Positions 1-7,888 of a stretch of DNA of 64,000 bases are shown piece by piece. Position 1 is the first letter of the stretch. The number at the start of each line of letters is the position of its first letter. The position numbers were made by a program, and so were the translations under genes. The stretch covers positions 35,079 through 99,078 of the forward strand of contig CAZWGA010000014.1 of the NCBI GenBank assembly GCA_964633285.1. The letters run 5' to 3'. Source of the stretch: 20CM-2-55-15 sp964633285. Lineage in GTDB: Bacteria; Acidobacteriota; Terriglobia; 20CM-2-55-15. The notes under the pieces were generated by a model. It was given only the letters and a program-made list of their open reading frames with translations. It had not been told where the DNA came from and ran no database searches.

Positions 1-47
1 ATCGATCCGGCGGCCATCTTGAATATTTTGATAGGTTTTGCCCGGCC

Positions 48-533
48 ATGAGCCGGCCTCTCGTGGAGCTGATTCAGGTAAAATCAGAGCCCGCCCTCAA
101 CTCGATCCGGATGCTCTTTCTTGAATACGCGCACTCTCTGGATTTCAATCTTTGCTTCCAAAGTTTTGACAAAGAACTCACCCAACTTCCCGGCGATTAT
201 GCTTTGCCCGGCGGCCGTCTGGTTCTGGCTGAAGTCGGCCATTCACCCGCGGGTTGCATCGCTCTGAAGCGTCTTGAAGCAGGCGTCTGCGAAATGAAAC
301 GGCTCTATGTCAAGCCGGAGTTTCGGGGTCTGGGTATTGGATTGAAACTGGCCCGCCACATTATTGATGAGGCTCGCTTCGTGGGTTACCAGACCATGCG
401 GCTGGACACCATCGCGGGGAAAATGGAATCGGCTATAGCCTTGTACCGGTCTCTGGGCTTCAATGAAATTCCGCCCTACTACGAAAACCCCATTCCGAAC
501 GCCTTATACATGGAATTGCGTTTGAAAGAATAA
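48..533 (+). CDS. GNAT family N-acetyltransferase
   Basis: This 161-residue protein is a GCN5-related acetyltransferase, which transfers an acetyl group from acetyl-CoA to an amine; the substrate cannot be told. The acetyl-CoA pyrophosphate loop is RGLGIG at residues 93-98, preceded by the strand MKRLYVKPEF and followed by the helix that carries it. The C-terminal ALYRSLGF segment (about 131-138) is the usual GNAT motif B. The length fits a single-domain GNAT. It is transcribed towards the minus-strand flavin oxidase gene, whose stop is 10 bases away, so it is a monocistronic unit at least on its 3' side. Its upstream region lies mostly outside the window. Confidence 0.9.
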   Translation: MSRPLVELIQVKSEPALNSIRMLFLEYAHSLDFNLCFQSFDKELTQLPGDYALPGGRLVLAEVGHSPAGCIALKRLEAGVCEMKRLYVKPEFRGLGIGLKLARHIIDEARFVGYQTMRLDTIAGKMESAIALYRSLGFNEIPPYYENPIPNALYMELRLKE

Positions 534-543
534 GGAAAGTTCA

Positions 544-1662
544 TCAAATCATGGCTTCATCCCAAAACAGCTCGTTACGCGCGAACCGGCTTAAGGACAA
601 TATGGACGCATCGATGGTTTCGAAGCGGCCCAGCCGGATCAGCTCTGAAGTCAACTTTCCTGTTGCTGCCGACATCATCAACCCGTGGCCGCTGAAACCC
701 GCCGCAATGTAGAGACCGTCGAAGCCGGGGACTCTATCAATGATGCCGTTGTGATCCGGGGTCATTTCGTACAAGCCACCCCAGCCGAAAACCAGCTTCA
801 GGCCGGAGAACTCCGGAACGCGCCGCACAAGTTCGGGCATCCAGTTTCGATGGAAGTTTTCGATATCGCAGCCGAAGCGAACGCCGGGCTGTTCGTCAAA
901 GTTCGTTCTGGCAATCACGATTTCATCGTTCCTCCATCCACGCCAGTGAACGCCCTCGGGATCGATAACGACCGGAAACTCGTACGTCCACGGCCGAGGC
1001 AGCGCGCATCGAAACAATTGCTGGCGGACAGGAGTAACCGGCACATCGACGCCCGCCAGTTTCGCAACAGTTCCGGAATAGGCTCCTGCGGCAATAACGA
1101 TGACGGCAGCATCGATCCGGCCGGCTTTCAAAGTCTGCACGCAGCCCTGCTCGATTTTATGAATTTCATCGGAGATGTAAGTCACGCCGAGTTGTTCAGC
1201 GCGCATACGATAACTTCGCAGCGTCGCTCGCGGATCCACGTATCCGTCTTGCGGGCCAAACAGGCCGCCGGCCAGATCGTCACAATAGAGTTCAGGAACG
1301 AGTTTCCGAATCTCGGGAACGGTCAGAAGCACGCATTCGGCGCCGAGGGACTTTTGAACTTCATAACGGCGCTGTACCTTCGCCCAGTTCGATTCGTTGG
1401 CCAGAAAAAGATATCCACGCTGCCGGAATTGAACGTCTGGAAACTGCGCGATCACCTTGAGGCTGTACCGAACCATTTGGACATTCACAGCCGACATGAA
1501 TTGCTGCCGCACACCGCCCATGGCCAGAGCGCTTGAAGCGAATTGGTAGCTGGGATCGCGTTCGATGACGAGAACACGGCCGCGGATTCCATCCTGAATC
1601 AAATTGAAGGCAACGCTCGAACCCACAACGCCGCCTCCGATAATGACGATGCCGGCGTTCAT
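544..1662 (-). CDS. FAD-dependent oxidoreductase, DAO/sarcosine-oxidase type
   Basis: The protein (372 residues) is a DAO-family flavoenzyme, expected to oxidise an N-methyl amine or amino acid in the cytosol. An N-terminal FAD dinucleotide fold is clear: IIGGGVVGS at residues 7-15 with the GxGxxG pattern, then an acidic strand end at VIERDP. The segment GGVRQQF (about 49-55) and the C-terminal TPDHNGIIDRVPG ... AAGFSGHG are typical of sarcosine/dimethylglycine oxidase-like proteins. It is the last gene of a minus-strand run behind the betaine-type ABC transporter, 26 bases after the permease gene stop. That suggests, by context only, that it acts on what the transporter brings in. The exact substrate is unknown. 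Confidence 0.88.
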   Translation of the reverse strand: MNAGIVIIGGGVVGSSVAFNLIQDGIRGRVLVIERDPSYQFASSALAMGGVRQQFMSAVNVQMVRYSLKVIAQFPDVQFRQRGYLFLANESNWAKVQRRYEVQKSLGAECVLLTVPEIRKLVPELYCDDLAGGLFGPQDGYVDPRATLRSYRMRAEQLGVTYISDEIHKIEQGCVQTLKAGRIDAAVIVIAAGAYSGTVAKLAGVDVPVTPVRQQLFRCALPRPWTYEFPVVIDPEGVHWRGWRNDEIVIARTNFDEQPGVRFGCDIENFHRNWMPELVRRVPEFSGLKLVFGWGGLYEMTPDHNGIIDRVPGFDGLYIAAGFSGHGLMMSAATGKLTSELIRLGRFETIDASILSLSRFARNELFWDEAMI

Positions 1663-1688
1663 ACAGTTGATTTCACCGAGGTCCGCAC

Positions 1689-3173
1689 TTACTTCAATCC
1701 TCCCAAAAACTCTTTCACAACATCTTTGACATCCCGGTGCAATCCGTCGACGGCGTAATTCATCCGGCGCATCTGTTCCTCTGAAATCTTTCCACCCAGT
1801 TCCCGCAATGCTTCCCGCACTTCAGGATGTTTCATCACAACGGCCGAGCGAATCAGAGGAACGGCATCGTAAGGCGGAAAATAGTGCTTGTCGTCCTCCA
1901 GCACAACGAGGCCAAGCGCATCGATGAGGCCGTCCGTCGAATTTCCTGCAATGAAATCGACCTGACGGTCTGCTGCGGCTTTGTACGTCAGCCCCAACTC
2001 CATGACGCGCGGTGGAAGTGGAAATCGCAAATTGTATGTTTTGGCGAGCCCGGGGTAGCCGTCCTGCCTGTCCACGAACTCGTAACCGAAACCCGCAACC
2101 CAGTGCTGGGTTTGCGGGGCAGCATCGGAAATGGTTTTGAGATTGAATTTCGCTGCGTCCGATTTCCTCACGATGATGGCAAAGGTGTTGTTGAATCCGA
2201 GGGGCTCAGTCCAGTCGATATTGAAGCGGGATTGATAAGCATTTTTCACTTTTTCGTAAACCTGCCTCGAATCATTGAAGGGTGCTTCCTTCAGTATCGC
2301 GGTCAGGCTCGTGCCGGTGTATTCGACGTATGCGTCCAGTTGGCCGGCAACGAGCGCTTCATGGCAAACGAGTGTGCCGCCAAGGTTCAGCTTTCGATCC
2401 ACCGGCAGGTGCGTTTTCTGTTCGATCTGCTGCGCGAGCATTTCTCCAAGAATGACCTGTTCCGTGAAGTCCTTCGATCCAACGACAATGCGCTCGGTGC
2501 GGGAGCAAGACGAGAGGCACACCGCGAGACACACGAGGAAGAATGCTTTTGAAAACCGTTTTTCAACGGCGCCCAATCCGAAGTCCGCAACCAGAGCGAG
2601 AAAGGCGGCGGGAATCGCCCCGGCAAGGATCAGCCGGCTGTCGACCATGGATACACCTCGAAAGATGAACATGCCGAGACCGCCCGCGCCTACCGCGGCA
2701 GCAATCGTCGCCACTCCGACTCCGATAACGGTTGCCACGCGAATGCCTGCGAAGATGACTCCGAGCGACAACGGAATTTCAACTTTCCATAACAATTGCG
2801 CGTCCGTCATACCCATCCCGCGGCCGGCTTCGCGAATCGCGGGATCGACGCTGGAAATTCCAGTGAACGTGTTGCGCATTATCGGTAAGAGCGAATACAG
2901 AACCAGCGCGACGATTGCCGTTCGCGCGCCGATGCCGCCGATAAAAGGCAGCGGAATCAGAAATCCAAACAGCGCGAGACTCGGAATCGTTTGAACGATG
3001 TTCACGAAAGTCAGAATCGGCCGGCTCAGGCCGGGCTTTCGCGTCATGAGGATCCCCACAGGGAGTCCAATTCCGGCTGCGATGAGAATGGCCAGCCCGA
3101 CCATCATGAGATGCTCGGCCGTAAGCTGCAAAACTTCGGCTCGATGACTCCACATGAAATCGAAAACATTCAT
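1689..3173 (-). CDS. Betaine/choline-type ABC transporter, fused permease and substrate-binding protein
   Basis: This 494-residue fusion joins an OpuBB/ProW-type permease (residues 1 to about 205, five to six hydrophobic segments) to an OpuBC/ProX-like binding domain (about 228-494). The permease carries the EAA loop EAGRGMGMTDAQLLWK near 115-130, the contact for the ATPase. Between the halves lies a hydrophobic stretch ending LSSCS at about 220-224, which resembles a leftover lipoprotein signal, so the binding domain is probably tethered outside the membrane. The binding half starts IVVGSKDFTEQVILGEM, characteristic of quaternary-amine binders. The ATPase gene overlaps its start by 4 bases (ATGA), so the two are translationally coupled. 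Substrate identity (betaine, choline, carnitine) is inferred from family only. Confidence 0.92.
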   Translation of the reverse strand: MNVFDFMWSHRAEVLQLTAEHLMMVGLAILIAAGIGLPVGILMTRKPGLSRPILTFVNIVQTIPSLALFGFLIPLPFIGGIGARTAIVALVLYSLLPIMRNTFTGISSVDPAIREAGRGMGMTDAQLLWKVEIPLSLGVIFAGIRVATVIGVGVATIAAAVGAGGLGMFIFRGVSMVDSRLILAGAIPAAFLALVADFGLGAVEKRFSKAFFLVCLAVCLSSCSRTERIVVGSKDFTEQVILGEMLAQQIEQKTHLPVDRKLNLGGTLVCHEALVAGQLDAYVEYTGTSLTAILKEAPFNDSRQVYEKVKNAYQSRFNIDWTEPLGFNNTFAIIVRKSDAAKFNLKTISDAAPQTQHWVAGFGYEFVDRQDGYPGLAKTYNLRFPLPPRVMELGLTYKAAADRQVDFIAGNSTDGLIDALGLVVLEDDKHYFPPYDAVPLIRSAVVMKHPEVREALRELGGKISEEQMRRMNYAVDGLHRDVKDVVKEFLGGLK

Positions 3174-3898
3174 GCGCAGCTCTCCACAAATGCTCTCGCT
3201 TCGGGATGGCTGAGTCCGCGGAATTCTCCGGCAGACACAAGAGCCACCAGCGCGCCGTCCTTCATCAATCCAATGCGGTCAGCCAGAACGAATGCTTCAC
3301 GCAAATCATGAGTCACAAAGACCATGGTTTTTCCGAGGCGTTTCTGGAGCGCCTTGAATTCTTTCTGAATTTCCGACCGTGTCACAGGATCCAGAGCTCC
3401 GAACGGCTCATCCAACAGAAGAACCGATGGATCCGCTGCGAGAGCGCGCGCCACTCCCACACGTTGCCGCTGCCCTCCGGAAAGTTCGCGCGGAAGCCGG
3501 CCGGCAAATCGATCGGGTTCCAAACCCACAAGCGAGAGCATCTCGCGAACCCGTGATTTCACCTTCTGCGCCGGCCATGCTTCCAAAGAAGGAACCAAAG
3601 CAACATTTCGCTCAACTGTGAAGTGAGGAAACAAACCGATTTCCTGGATGACGTATCCAATACGCCGCCGCAATCGGATCGGATCCCAATCCGTGCTTTT
3701 TGTGCCTTCGATCACAACCTCGCCGGACGTCGGCTCAAGCAGACGATTGATCAGCTTCAGCGTTGTGGTTTTTCCCGAACCGCTGCGGCCCAACAGCACA
3801 ACCGTTTCACCGGCTTCGACACGGAATGAAATATTTTCGACGAGAGCGCGGCTACCAATGGTGTAAGCCGCATTGCGAAACTCCACGATGCTCGTCAT
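3170..3898 (-). CDS. ABC transporter ATP-binding protein, OpuA/ProV type
   Basis: The ATPase (242 residues) powers the fused permease/binding protein encoded next. Visible motifs are Walker A GRSGSGKTT (37-45), Q-loop in GYVIQEIGLFPH, signature LSGGQRQRVGVARAL (139-153), Walker B VLLLDEP (159-165) and switch histidine H197. It ends soon after the nucleotide-binding domain and lacks the tandem CBS domains that sense ionic strength in osmoregulatory OpuA proteins, so uptake may be for catabolism rather than osmotic control (inference). The ATG at 3898 is chosen because the longer open frame upstream has no ABC-like sequence and would run through the alr intergenic repeat. It overlaps the next gene by 4 bases. 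Confidence 0.92.
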   Translation of the reverse strand: MTSIVEFRNAAYTIGSRALVENISFRVEAGETVVLLGRSGSGKTTTLKLINRLLEPTSGEVVIEGTKSTDWDPIRLRRRIGYVIQEIGLFPHFTVERNVALVPSLEAWPAQKVKSRVREMLSLVGLEPDRFAGRLPRELSGGQRQRVGVARALAADPSVLLLDEPFGALDPVTRSEIQKEFKALQKRLGKTMVFVTHDLREAFVLADRIGLMKDGALVALVSAGEFRGLSHPEARAFVESCA

Positions 3899-3917
3899 TG
3901 CGGGAGTGTAGCGCACG

Positions 3918-3974
3918 GAATTCCAGGGACGCACCCCCGAATTCCGGAATTTGGGTGATTTAGGCCTCTGACAC
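3918..3974. repeat. Partial copy of the GGGAC palindromic repeat family
   Basis: The divergent gap between the ABC ATPase and alr holds one arm of the element that is complete at 48531-48594: bases 3918-3944 match that arm, but the facing arm is missing. It is followed by the perfect 12-base palindrome AATTCCGGAATT (3940-3951), by TTTGGGTGATTT, which recurs in the loop of the 45610-45689 element, and by CCTCTGACACC (3964-3974), which is an arm of the 33708-33759 element. The patchwork suggests recombination between family members. Confidence 0.75.
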
Positions 3975-4000
3975 CGAATTATCGAATTATGATTCTGATG

Positions 4001-5125
4001 ATGCTTTCCTGGATTGAAATCGACGCCGCGAGACTGCGCTCCAACATCGATGCCTTGAGAAGCGCCGCAACGCCCGGGACCGCTGTGATGGTCGTCGTTA
4101 AAGCCAACGCCTATGGACACGGTCTCGAAGCCGTTGCTCCGATCGCCGCGGAGAGAGCGGACTGGCTGGGTGTGAATAATCTGGATGAAGCGTTAACGAT
4201 TACGCGCCTGGGAATCGCAAAACCTGTTGCCATTCTCGGCCACACGCCTCTCGATCGCCTGGAGCAAGTCGCTCGAAACGGATACCGGCAGGTTCTCTAT
4301 CGTCTGGATGTGGCGAAAGCCCTGTCCGATGCAGCGCAAAAAACAGGAGCGGCCGCAAAAGTCCATCTGAAAATCGAAACGGGAACGAATCGGCAGGGAA
4401 TTCCGCTCGATGAATTGGAAGAGTTCGGGCAACAGCTTTTGAAATTGCGAGCTGTTGAAGTGGAGGGCGCGTATACGCACTTCGCCAACATCGAAGACAC
4501 ACTCGATCCGTCATTCGCGCAGTTACAGCTTCAACGATTTCAGGAAGCCCTGGCTCTGCTCCAGAAGACCGGTATTCGTCCGGCACACGTTCACGCTTCG
4601 GCAACCGCCGGTTCTCTGTTGTATCCGGAAATGGATTTCACAATGATCCGGGCGGGAATTGGAACCTACGGAATCTGGCCTTCGCGCGAAACTCAGATCG
4701 CGGCGAGAGAACGCGGAAGGCGCCCGGCGCTTGCCCCTGTGCTGAGCTGGAAGACGCGTGTCGTTCAAGTAAAGGAAGTAAACGCGGGATCGTATGTCGG
4801 TTACGGACTCAGCTATCGCGCAAGCCATGCGATGAAAGTGGCGGTGCTGCCGATGGGTTATTACGACGGCTACGATCGGAAGCTTTCGAGCGCCGGACGC
4901 GCGCTGATTCATGGTCAGCCTGCGAGCGTGGTTGGCCGGATTGCGATGAATATGACCATGCTGGATGTAACGGACACCGGCGCGCAACTCGATGAGGAAG
5001 TCGTTCTGATCGGCCGTCAGAATTCCGGAGAGATTCGAGCCGAGGAACTGGCGGAAAAAATCGGCACCATTCCTTACGAAGTCGTTGCCCGAATCAATCC
5101 GCTGTTGCCGCGGGTCATCCGGTAA
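4001..5125 (+). CDS. alr: Alanine racemase
   Basis: A PLP enzyme that interconverts L- and D-alanine in the cytosol, supplying D-Ala for peptidoglycan. From the start used here (374 residues, the normal family length) the PLP lysine is K34 in VVVKANAYGHG, and the second catalytic tyrosine region is YGLSYRA followed by VAVLPMGYYDGYDR. The C-terminal beta domain with GRIAMNMTMLDVT is complete. The open frame has upstream ATGs at 3989 and 3998; the ATG at 4001 fits the usual N-terminus (MLSWIEIDAARL) best, but the difference is only four residues. The gene is divergent from the betaine-type transporter operon and converges on the flavin reductase gene with a 7-base gap. Confidence 0.95.
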   Translation: MLSWIEIDAARLRSNIDALRSAATPGTAVMVVVKANAYGHGLEAVAPIAAERADWLGVNNLDEALTITRLGIAKPVAILGHTPLDRLEQVARNGYRQVLYRLDVAKALSDAAQKTGAAAKVHLKIETGTNRQGIPLDELEEFGQQLLKLRAVEVEGAYTHFANIEDTLDPSFAQLQLQRFQEALALLQKTGIRPAHVHASATAGSLLYPEMDFTMIRAGIGTYGIWPSRETQIAARERGRRPALAPVLSWKTRVVQVKEVNAGSYVGYGLSYRASHAMKVAVLPMGYYDGYDRKLSSAGRALIHGQPASVVGRIAMNMTMLDVTDTGAQLDEEVVLIGRQNSGEIRAEELAEKIGTIPYEVVARINPLLPRVIR

Positions 5126-5132
5126 ACGCGAG

Positions 5133-5618
5133 TTACGCGTCCGTTTTCATCAGCGTTCGATATTTTCCGCGGAAATAGAGTAGTGGTTGCTGTCCCGCCT
5201 GGCGCACTTCGGCATTCCGGACTTCTCCCAGGAAGATCTGATGATCGCCGCCGGGAAAAATCTGCACTGTCTCGCACTCCATCACAGCGATAGCGTTCTG
5301 CAACAAAGGCATTCCGAGTTTGCCTTCGAAATAAATGGTGGAGGGCCGCTCGGCGTCCTTCTTCGCAAAGATACGCGACATATCTTCCTGATGTTCGGAA
5401 AGGATGCTGACGCCAAAATGTTTTGAATCCTTGAAGGCCTGAAGTCCGCTCAGACGATTATCGAAACACACCAGCACAAGGATGGGATCCAGCGATACGG
5501 AGGTAAATGAATTGACGGTCAGGCCATAGGGTTGACCGGCACGATCTTTGGTCGTAACCACGGTGATTCCCGTGGCGAAATTTCCCATCACAAGGCGGAA
5601 TTGATCGGAAGTTACCAT
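5133..5618 (-). CDS. Flavin reductase family protein (FMN-binding split barrel)
   Basis: This 161-residue protein belongs to the HpaC/flavin-reductase-like family, which reduces free FMN or FAD with NAD(P)H, often for a partner monooxygenase. The FMN-contacting NSFTSVSLDPILV segment and the C-terminal GDHQIFLGEV strand are typical. The ATG at 5618 is used because the family begins at the MGNFATGITVVTT helix; the longer open frame upstream has no family similarity and overlaps the divergent VWFA gene. No monooxygenase partner is encoded next to it, so its role here is open. It converges on alr. Confidence 0.9.
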   Translation of the reverse strand: MVTSDQFRLVMGNFATGITVVTTKDRAGQPYGLTVNSFTSVSLDPILVLVCFDNRLSGLQAFKDSKHFGVSILSEHQEDMSRIFAKKDAERPSTIYFEGKLGMPLLQNAIAVMECETVQIFPGGDHQIFLGEVRNAEVRQAGQQPLLYFRGKYRTLMKTDA

Positions 5619-5670
5619 AGGCCGTTTATCATAGCCCAAACCGTAATATAATCCGCCGCGAGAATACCCG

Positions 5671-6639
5671 ATGAAACGGCGGCATCTGCTCATTGCATTG
5701 TTTACGGCGATCGTGATGACGGCCGCGATACTCGCGGCGCAGGTGCGGGTGGACGTTCGGTTGGTGAACGTCATTGCAACCGTTACGGACCTACGCGGCC
5801 ACTACATCACTAATCTATCTTCGAGCAACTTCCTCGTGGAAGAAGACGGCAAATCCCAGGAGATTTCCCATTTCACTCAGGATCATGATGTGCCGGTCAG
5901 CGTCGGAATTCTTCTGGATACGAGCGGGAGCATGGAACGAAAAATCCGGACCGCTGTTGAAGCCGTGGACCGATTCATCCGGCGTATCCACGCCGACGAT
6001 GAGATTTTCCTGATAACGTTCTCGGGCGAGCCGACTCTCCGGCAGGATTTCACGGCGGATCGTGAAAAGCTTTCGCAGTCTCTTCGCCGTATCACGGCAT
6101 CCGGAGGAACGGCCCTCTACGATTCATTGACGGAAGGATTTGGAAAGCTTCGCGGCGGACGGCATGCCAAGCGAGTCATCCTTGTTATTACGGATGGCCA
6201 GGACACCGCCAGTGTCGCCCACCTGAGCAACGTTGTGCAGACCATCCGCGAATCCGAAATGCTGGTATACCCGATCGGCATTTCCGCTTTGACTTACGCA
6301 AGGGGACTCGATCAAAATCCGTTCTCTTTTCCTATGCCGGCGCTGGTTTCGTCCAGGCTCACAAGCCAGGGCAAAATCGACGAAGTGGATATCAATGTTC
6401 TTCACACCCTCGCCGAGAACAGCGGCGGAAGGGCTTTCCTGCTTGCCGAAAGCCTGATCAATCACGGATCACAAATCGAAAAAGTTCTCGATACCATCGC
6501 AGACGAACTACGCAGCCAGTACACGCTGGGATACTATCCCGCGCATCCGGACGACGGCATGTATCACTCGATTCGCATTCGCACCAAAGATGGAGAAAAC
6601 GTGAGAGCGCGCCGGGGATACGTGGCGAAATCGTCGTAG
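5671..6639 (+). CDS. Secreted VWFA domain protein
   Basis: The protein (322 residues) starts with a signal peptide (about 1-23) and a short beta domain (VRVDVRLVNVIATVTD), followed by a von Willebrand A domain. The metal-ion adhesion site is intact: DTSGS at 83-87, T147 in GGTALYDS and D175 in ITDGQD. The N-terminal VNVIATVTDLRGHYITNLS and the C-terminal QYTLGYYP ... RIRTKDGENVRARRGY ends are hallmarks of a VWFA-related family very frequent in Acidobacteriota; its function is not established, though protein-protein contact in the periplasm is likely. It is divergent from the flavin reductase (52-base gap) and converges on the FGE-fold gene with 3 bases between stops. Confidence 0.9.
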   Translation: MKRRHLLIALFTAIVMTAAILAAQVRVDVRLVNVIATVTDLRGHYITNLSSSNFLVEEDGKSQEISHFTQDHDVPVSVGILLDTSGSMERKIRTAVEAVDRFIRRIHADDEIFLITFSGEPTLRQDFTADREKLSQSLRRITASGGTALYDSLTEGFGKLRGGRHAKRVILVITDGQDTASVAHLSNVVQTIRESEMLVYPIGISALTYARGLDQNPFSFPMPALVSSRLTSQGKIDEVDINVLHTLAENSGGRAFLLAESLINHGSQIEKVLDTIADELRSQYTLGYYPAHPDDGMYHSIRIRTKDGENVRARRGYVAKSS

Positions 6640-6642
6640 CGC

Positions 6643-7332
6643 TCAGGCACCCCGGCAAATTCGAAACCCGTAATCGGTATACGCGTATGCGGGCGGGAGA
6701 CTGCTTCGATGAGCCGCGCGCGATGCTTTGATTTGATGGCGCCATGATCCGCCGCGGGAAACGCGGCGTGTGCCGTTTTCAGGTCCCGCCGGATTTCTTT
6801 CAGGCGATATCGAGTAATAGTCTTCGGCGTACCAATCCGCGCACCACTCGTGAACGTTATCACCGATATTGACGAGGCCATAACCGTTCGCCCGCCATTG
6901 ACCAACCGGCCGCGGAGAATGCCAATCACCGTGGAAGTATTCGAAGCGGGAGGGAGATTCATTTCCCCACGCATAATCGGCATCATCGATTCCGCCGCGG
7001 CATGCCTTCTCCCACTCCGCTTCGGTCGGAAGCCGGCACGGCGTGCCAATCCATTTTGAGAGCCATTCGCAGTAGGATGCGGCGGCGAACCAACTCACTC
7101 CCACGACCGGTTGATCCGGGCCGCTGAAGAGCGGATCCTGCCATCCCGCAGGTTCAACGTACCTGGTGCCGTCGAGAAACAGGGCGTACTCGCGGCGAGT
7201 CACTGGCGCGCGCGCCATCTCGAACGAGTCGAGCCAGACCCGATGCCTCGGACTCTCCCAGCGATAGTGATTTTCGGAGCCCATCCAGAACCATCCCTCT
7301 GGAATCAAAATGAAATCCGAGCGCAAAACCAT
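6643..7332 (-). CDS. Formylglycine-generating-enzyme fold (SUMF1-like) protein
   Basis: This 229-residue protein has the FGE-sulfatase fold: FILIPEGWFWMGS at the N-terminus, VVGVSWFAAASYCEWL, LPTEAEWEKACRGG, NVHEWCADWY, RVSRGGSW and the closing YGFRICRGA. The pair of copper-binding catalytic cysteines expected between RGGSW and the C-terminus of true formylglycine-generating enzymes is not present (that stretch reads RHQIKASRAAHRSS), so it is unlikely to modify sulfatases and no sulfatase gene is nearby. Other members of this fold act in metal-dependent oxidation or carbohydrate binding. The ATG at 7332 is chosen because the fold starts directly after it; the upstream open frame is antisense to the CBS gene. 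Confidence 0.85.
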   Translation of the reverse strand: MVLRSDFILIPEGWFWMGSENHYRWESPRHRVWLDSFEMARAPVTRREYALFLDGTRYVEPAGWQDPLFSGPDQPVVGVSWFAAASYCEWLSKWIGTPCRLPTEAEWEKACRGGIDDADYAWGNESPSRFEYFHGDWHSPRPVGQWRANGYGLVNIGDNVHEWCADWYAEDYYSISPERNPAGPENGTRRVSRGGSWRHQIKASRAAHRSSLPPAYAYTDYGFRICRGA

Positions 7333-7441
7333 GCCGCTATTCTGACAAATATGTATGCAGATTGAAGGATGCAATCGATGGTCTGTTGAGGTACTATGCA
7401 CGGATATATTTTTCAACTTGCGCTTACATGAGGAGGGAAAG

Positions 7442-7876
7442 ATGGGTCTCCTGAGAATCGCCCGAATGCCACTCGTGACGGTCACGCCACAGGCAACAGT
7501 CTTGGAAGCCGTTCGAACGATGGATCGGGAAAGTATAGGCGCCGTTGCGGTAACCGATGGCAACCTTCTCGTCGGTATGTTCAGCGAACGCGACCTCATG
7601 CTTCGTGTGGTTCTTGAGGGCCGCGATCCCCAACGGACACGCATCAGAGACGTCATGACCTCCCCTGTTGAAACAATTCCGCGCGAAGCTACCCCCGACG
7701 ATGCCTTGAAGGCCATGCTGGAAAAACATATCCGGCATCTGCCCGTGGTCGAGCAGGACGGCAGACTGACCGGCATGATCTCCGTTCGTAATTTGCTGCA
7801 GGAAAAAGTCGACGAACTGACCGATCAGCTCGATTCCCTTGAAGCCTATTTCACGGCGGACGGTTTCGGCGGCTGA
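7442..7876 (+). CDS. CBS-domain pair protein
   Basis: A 144-residue protein made of two CBS motifs (about 9-62 and 70-125) with no attached enzyme. Such pairs usually bind adenine nucleotides and act as sensors or regulators of partner proteins. The first motif ends GMFSERDLM and the second GMISVRNLL, the typical CBS closing strand and helix. The C-terminal 20 residues form a short amphipathic helix (VDELTDQLDSLEAYF). The ATG at 7442 follows a good ribosome-binding site (GAGGAGGG at 7430-7437), which decides it over an in-frame start at 7355. It converges on the M48 protease gene with an 11-base gap. Confidence 0.9.
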   Translation: MGLLRIARMPLVTVTPQATVLEAVRTMDRESIGAVAVTDGNLLVGMFSERDLMLRVVLEGRDPQRTRIRDVMTSPVETIPREATPDDALKAMLEKHIRHLPVVEQDGRLTGMISVRNLLQEKVDELTDQLDSLEAYFTADGFGG

Positions 7877-7888
7877 GACAACTCGCGT

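Noticed and set aside
5126..5140. Short ACGCG/CGCGT hairpin in the alr/flavin reductase gap
   Set aside because: Five-base stem, partly coding for the facing gene; could be chance.
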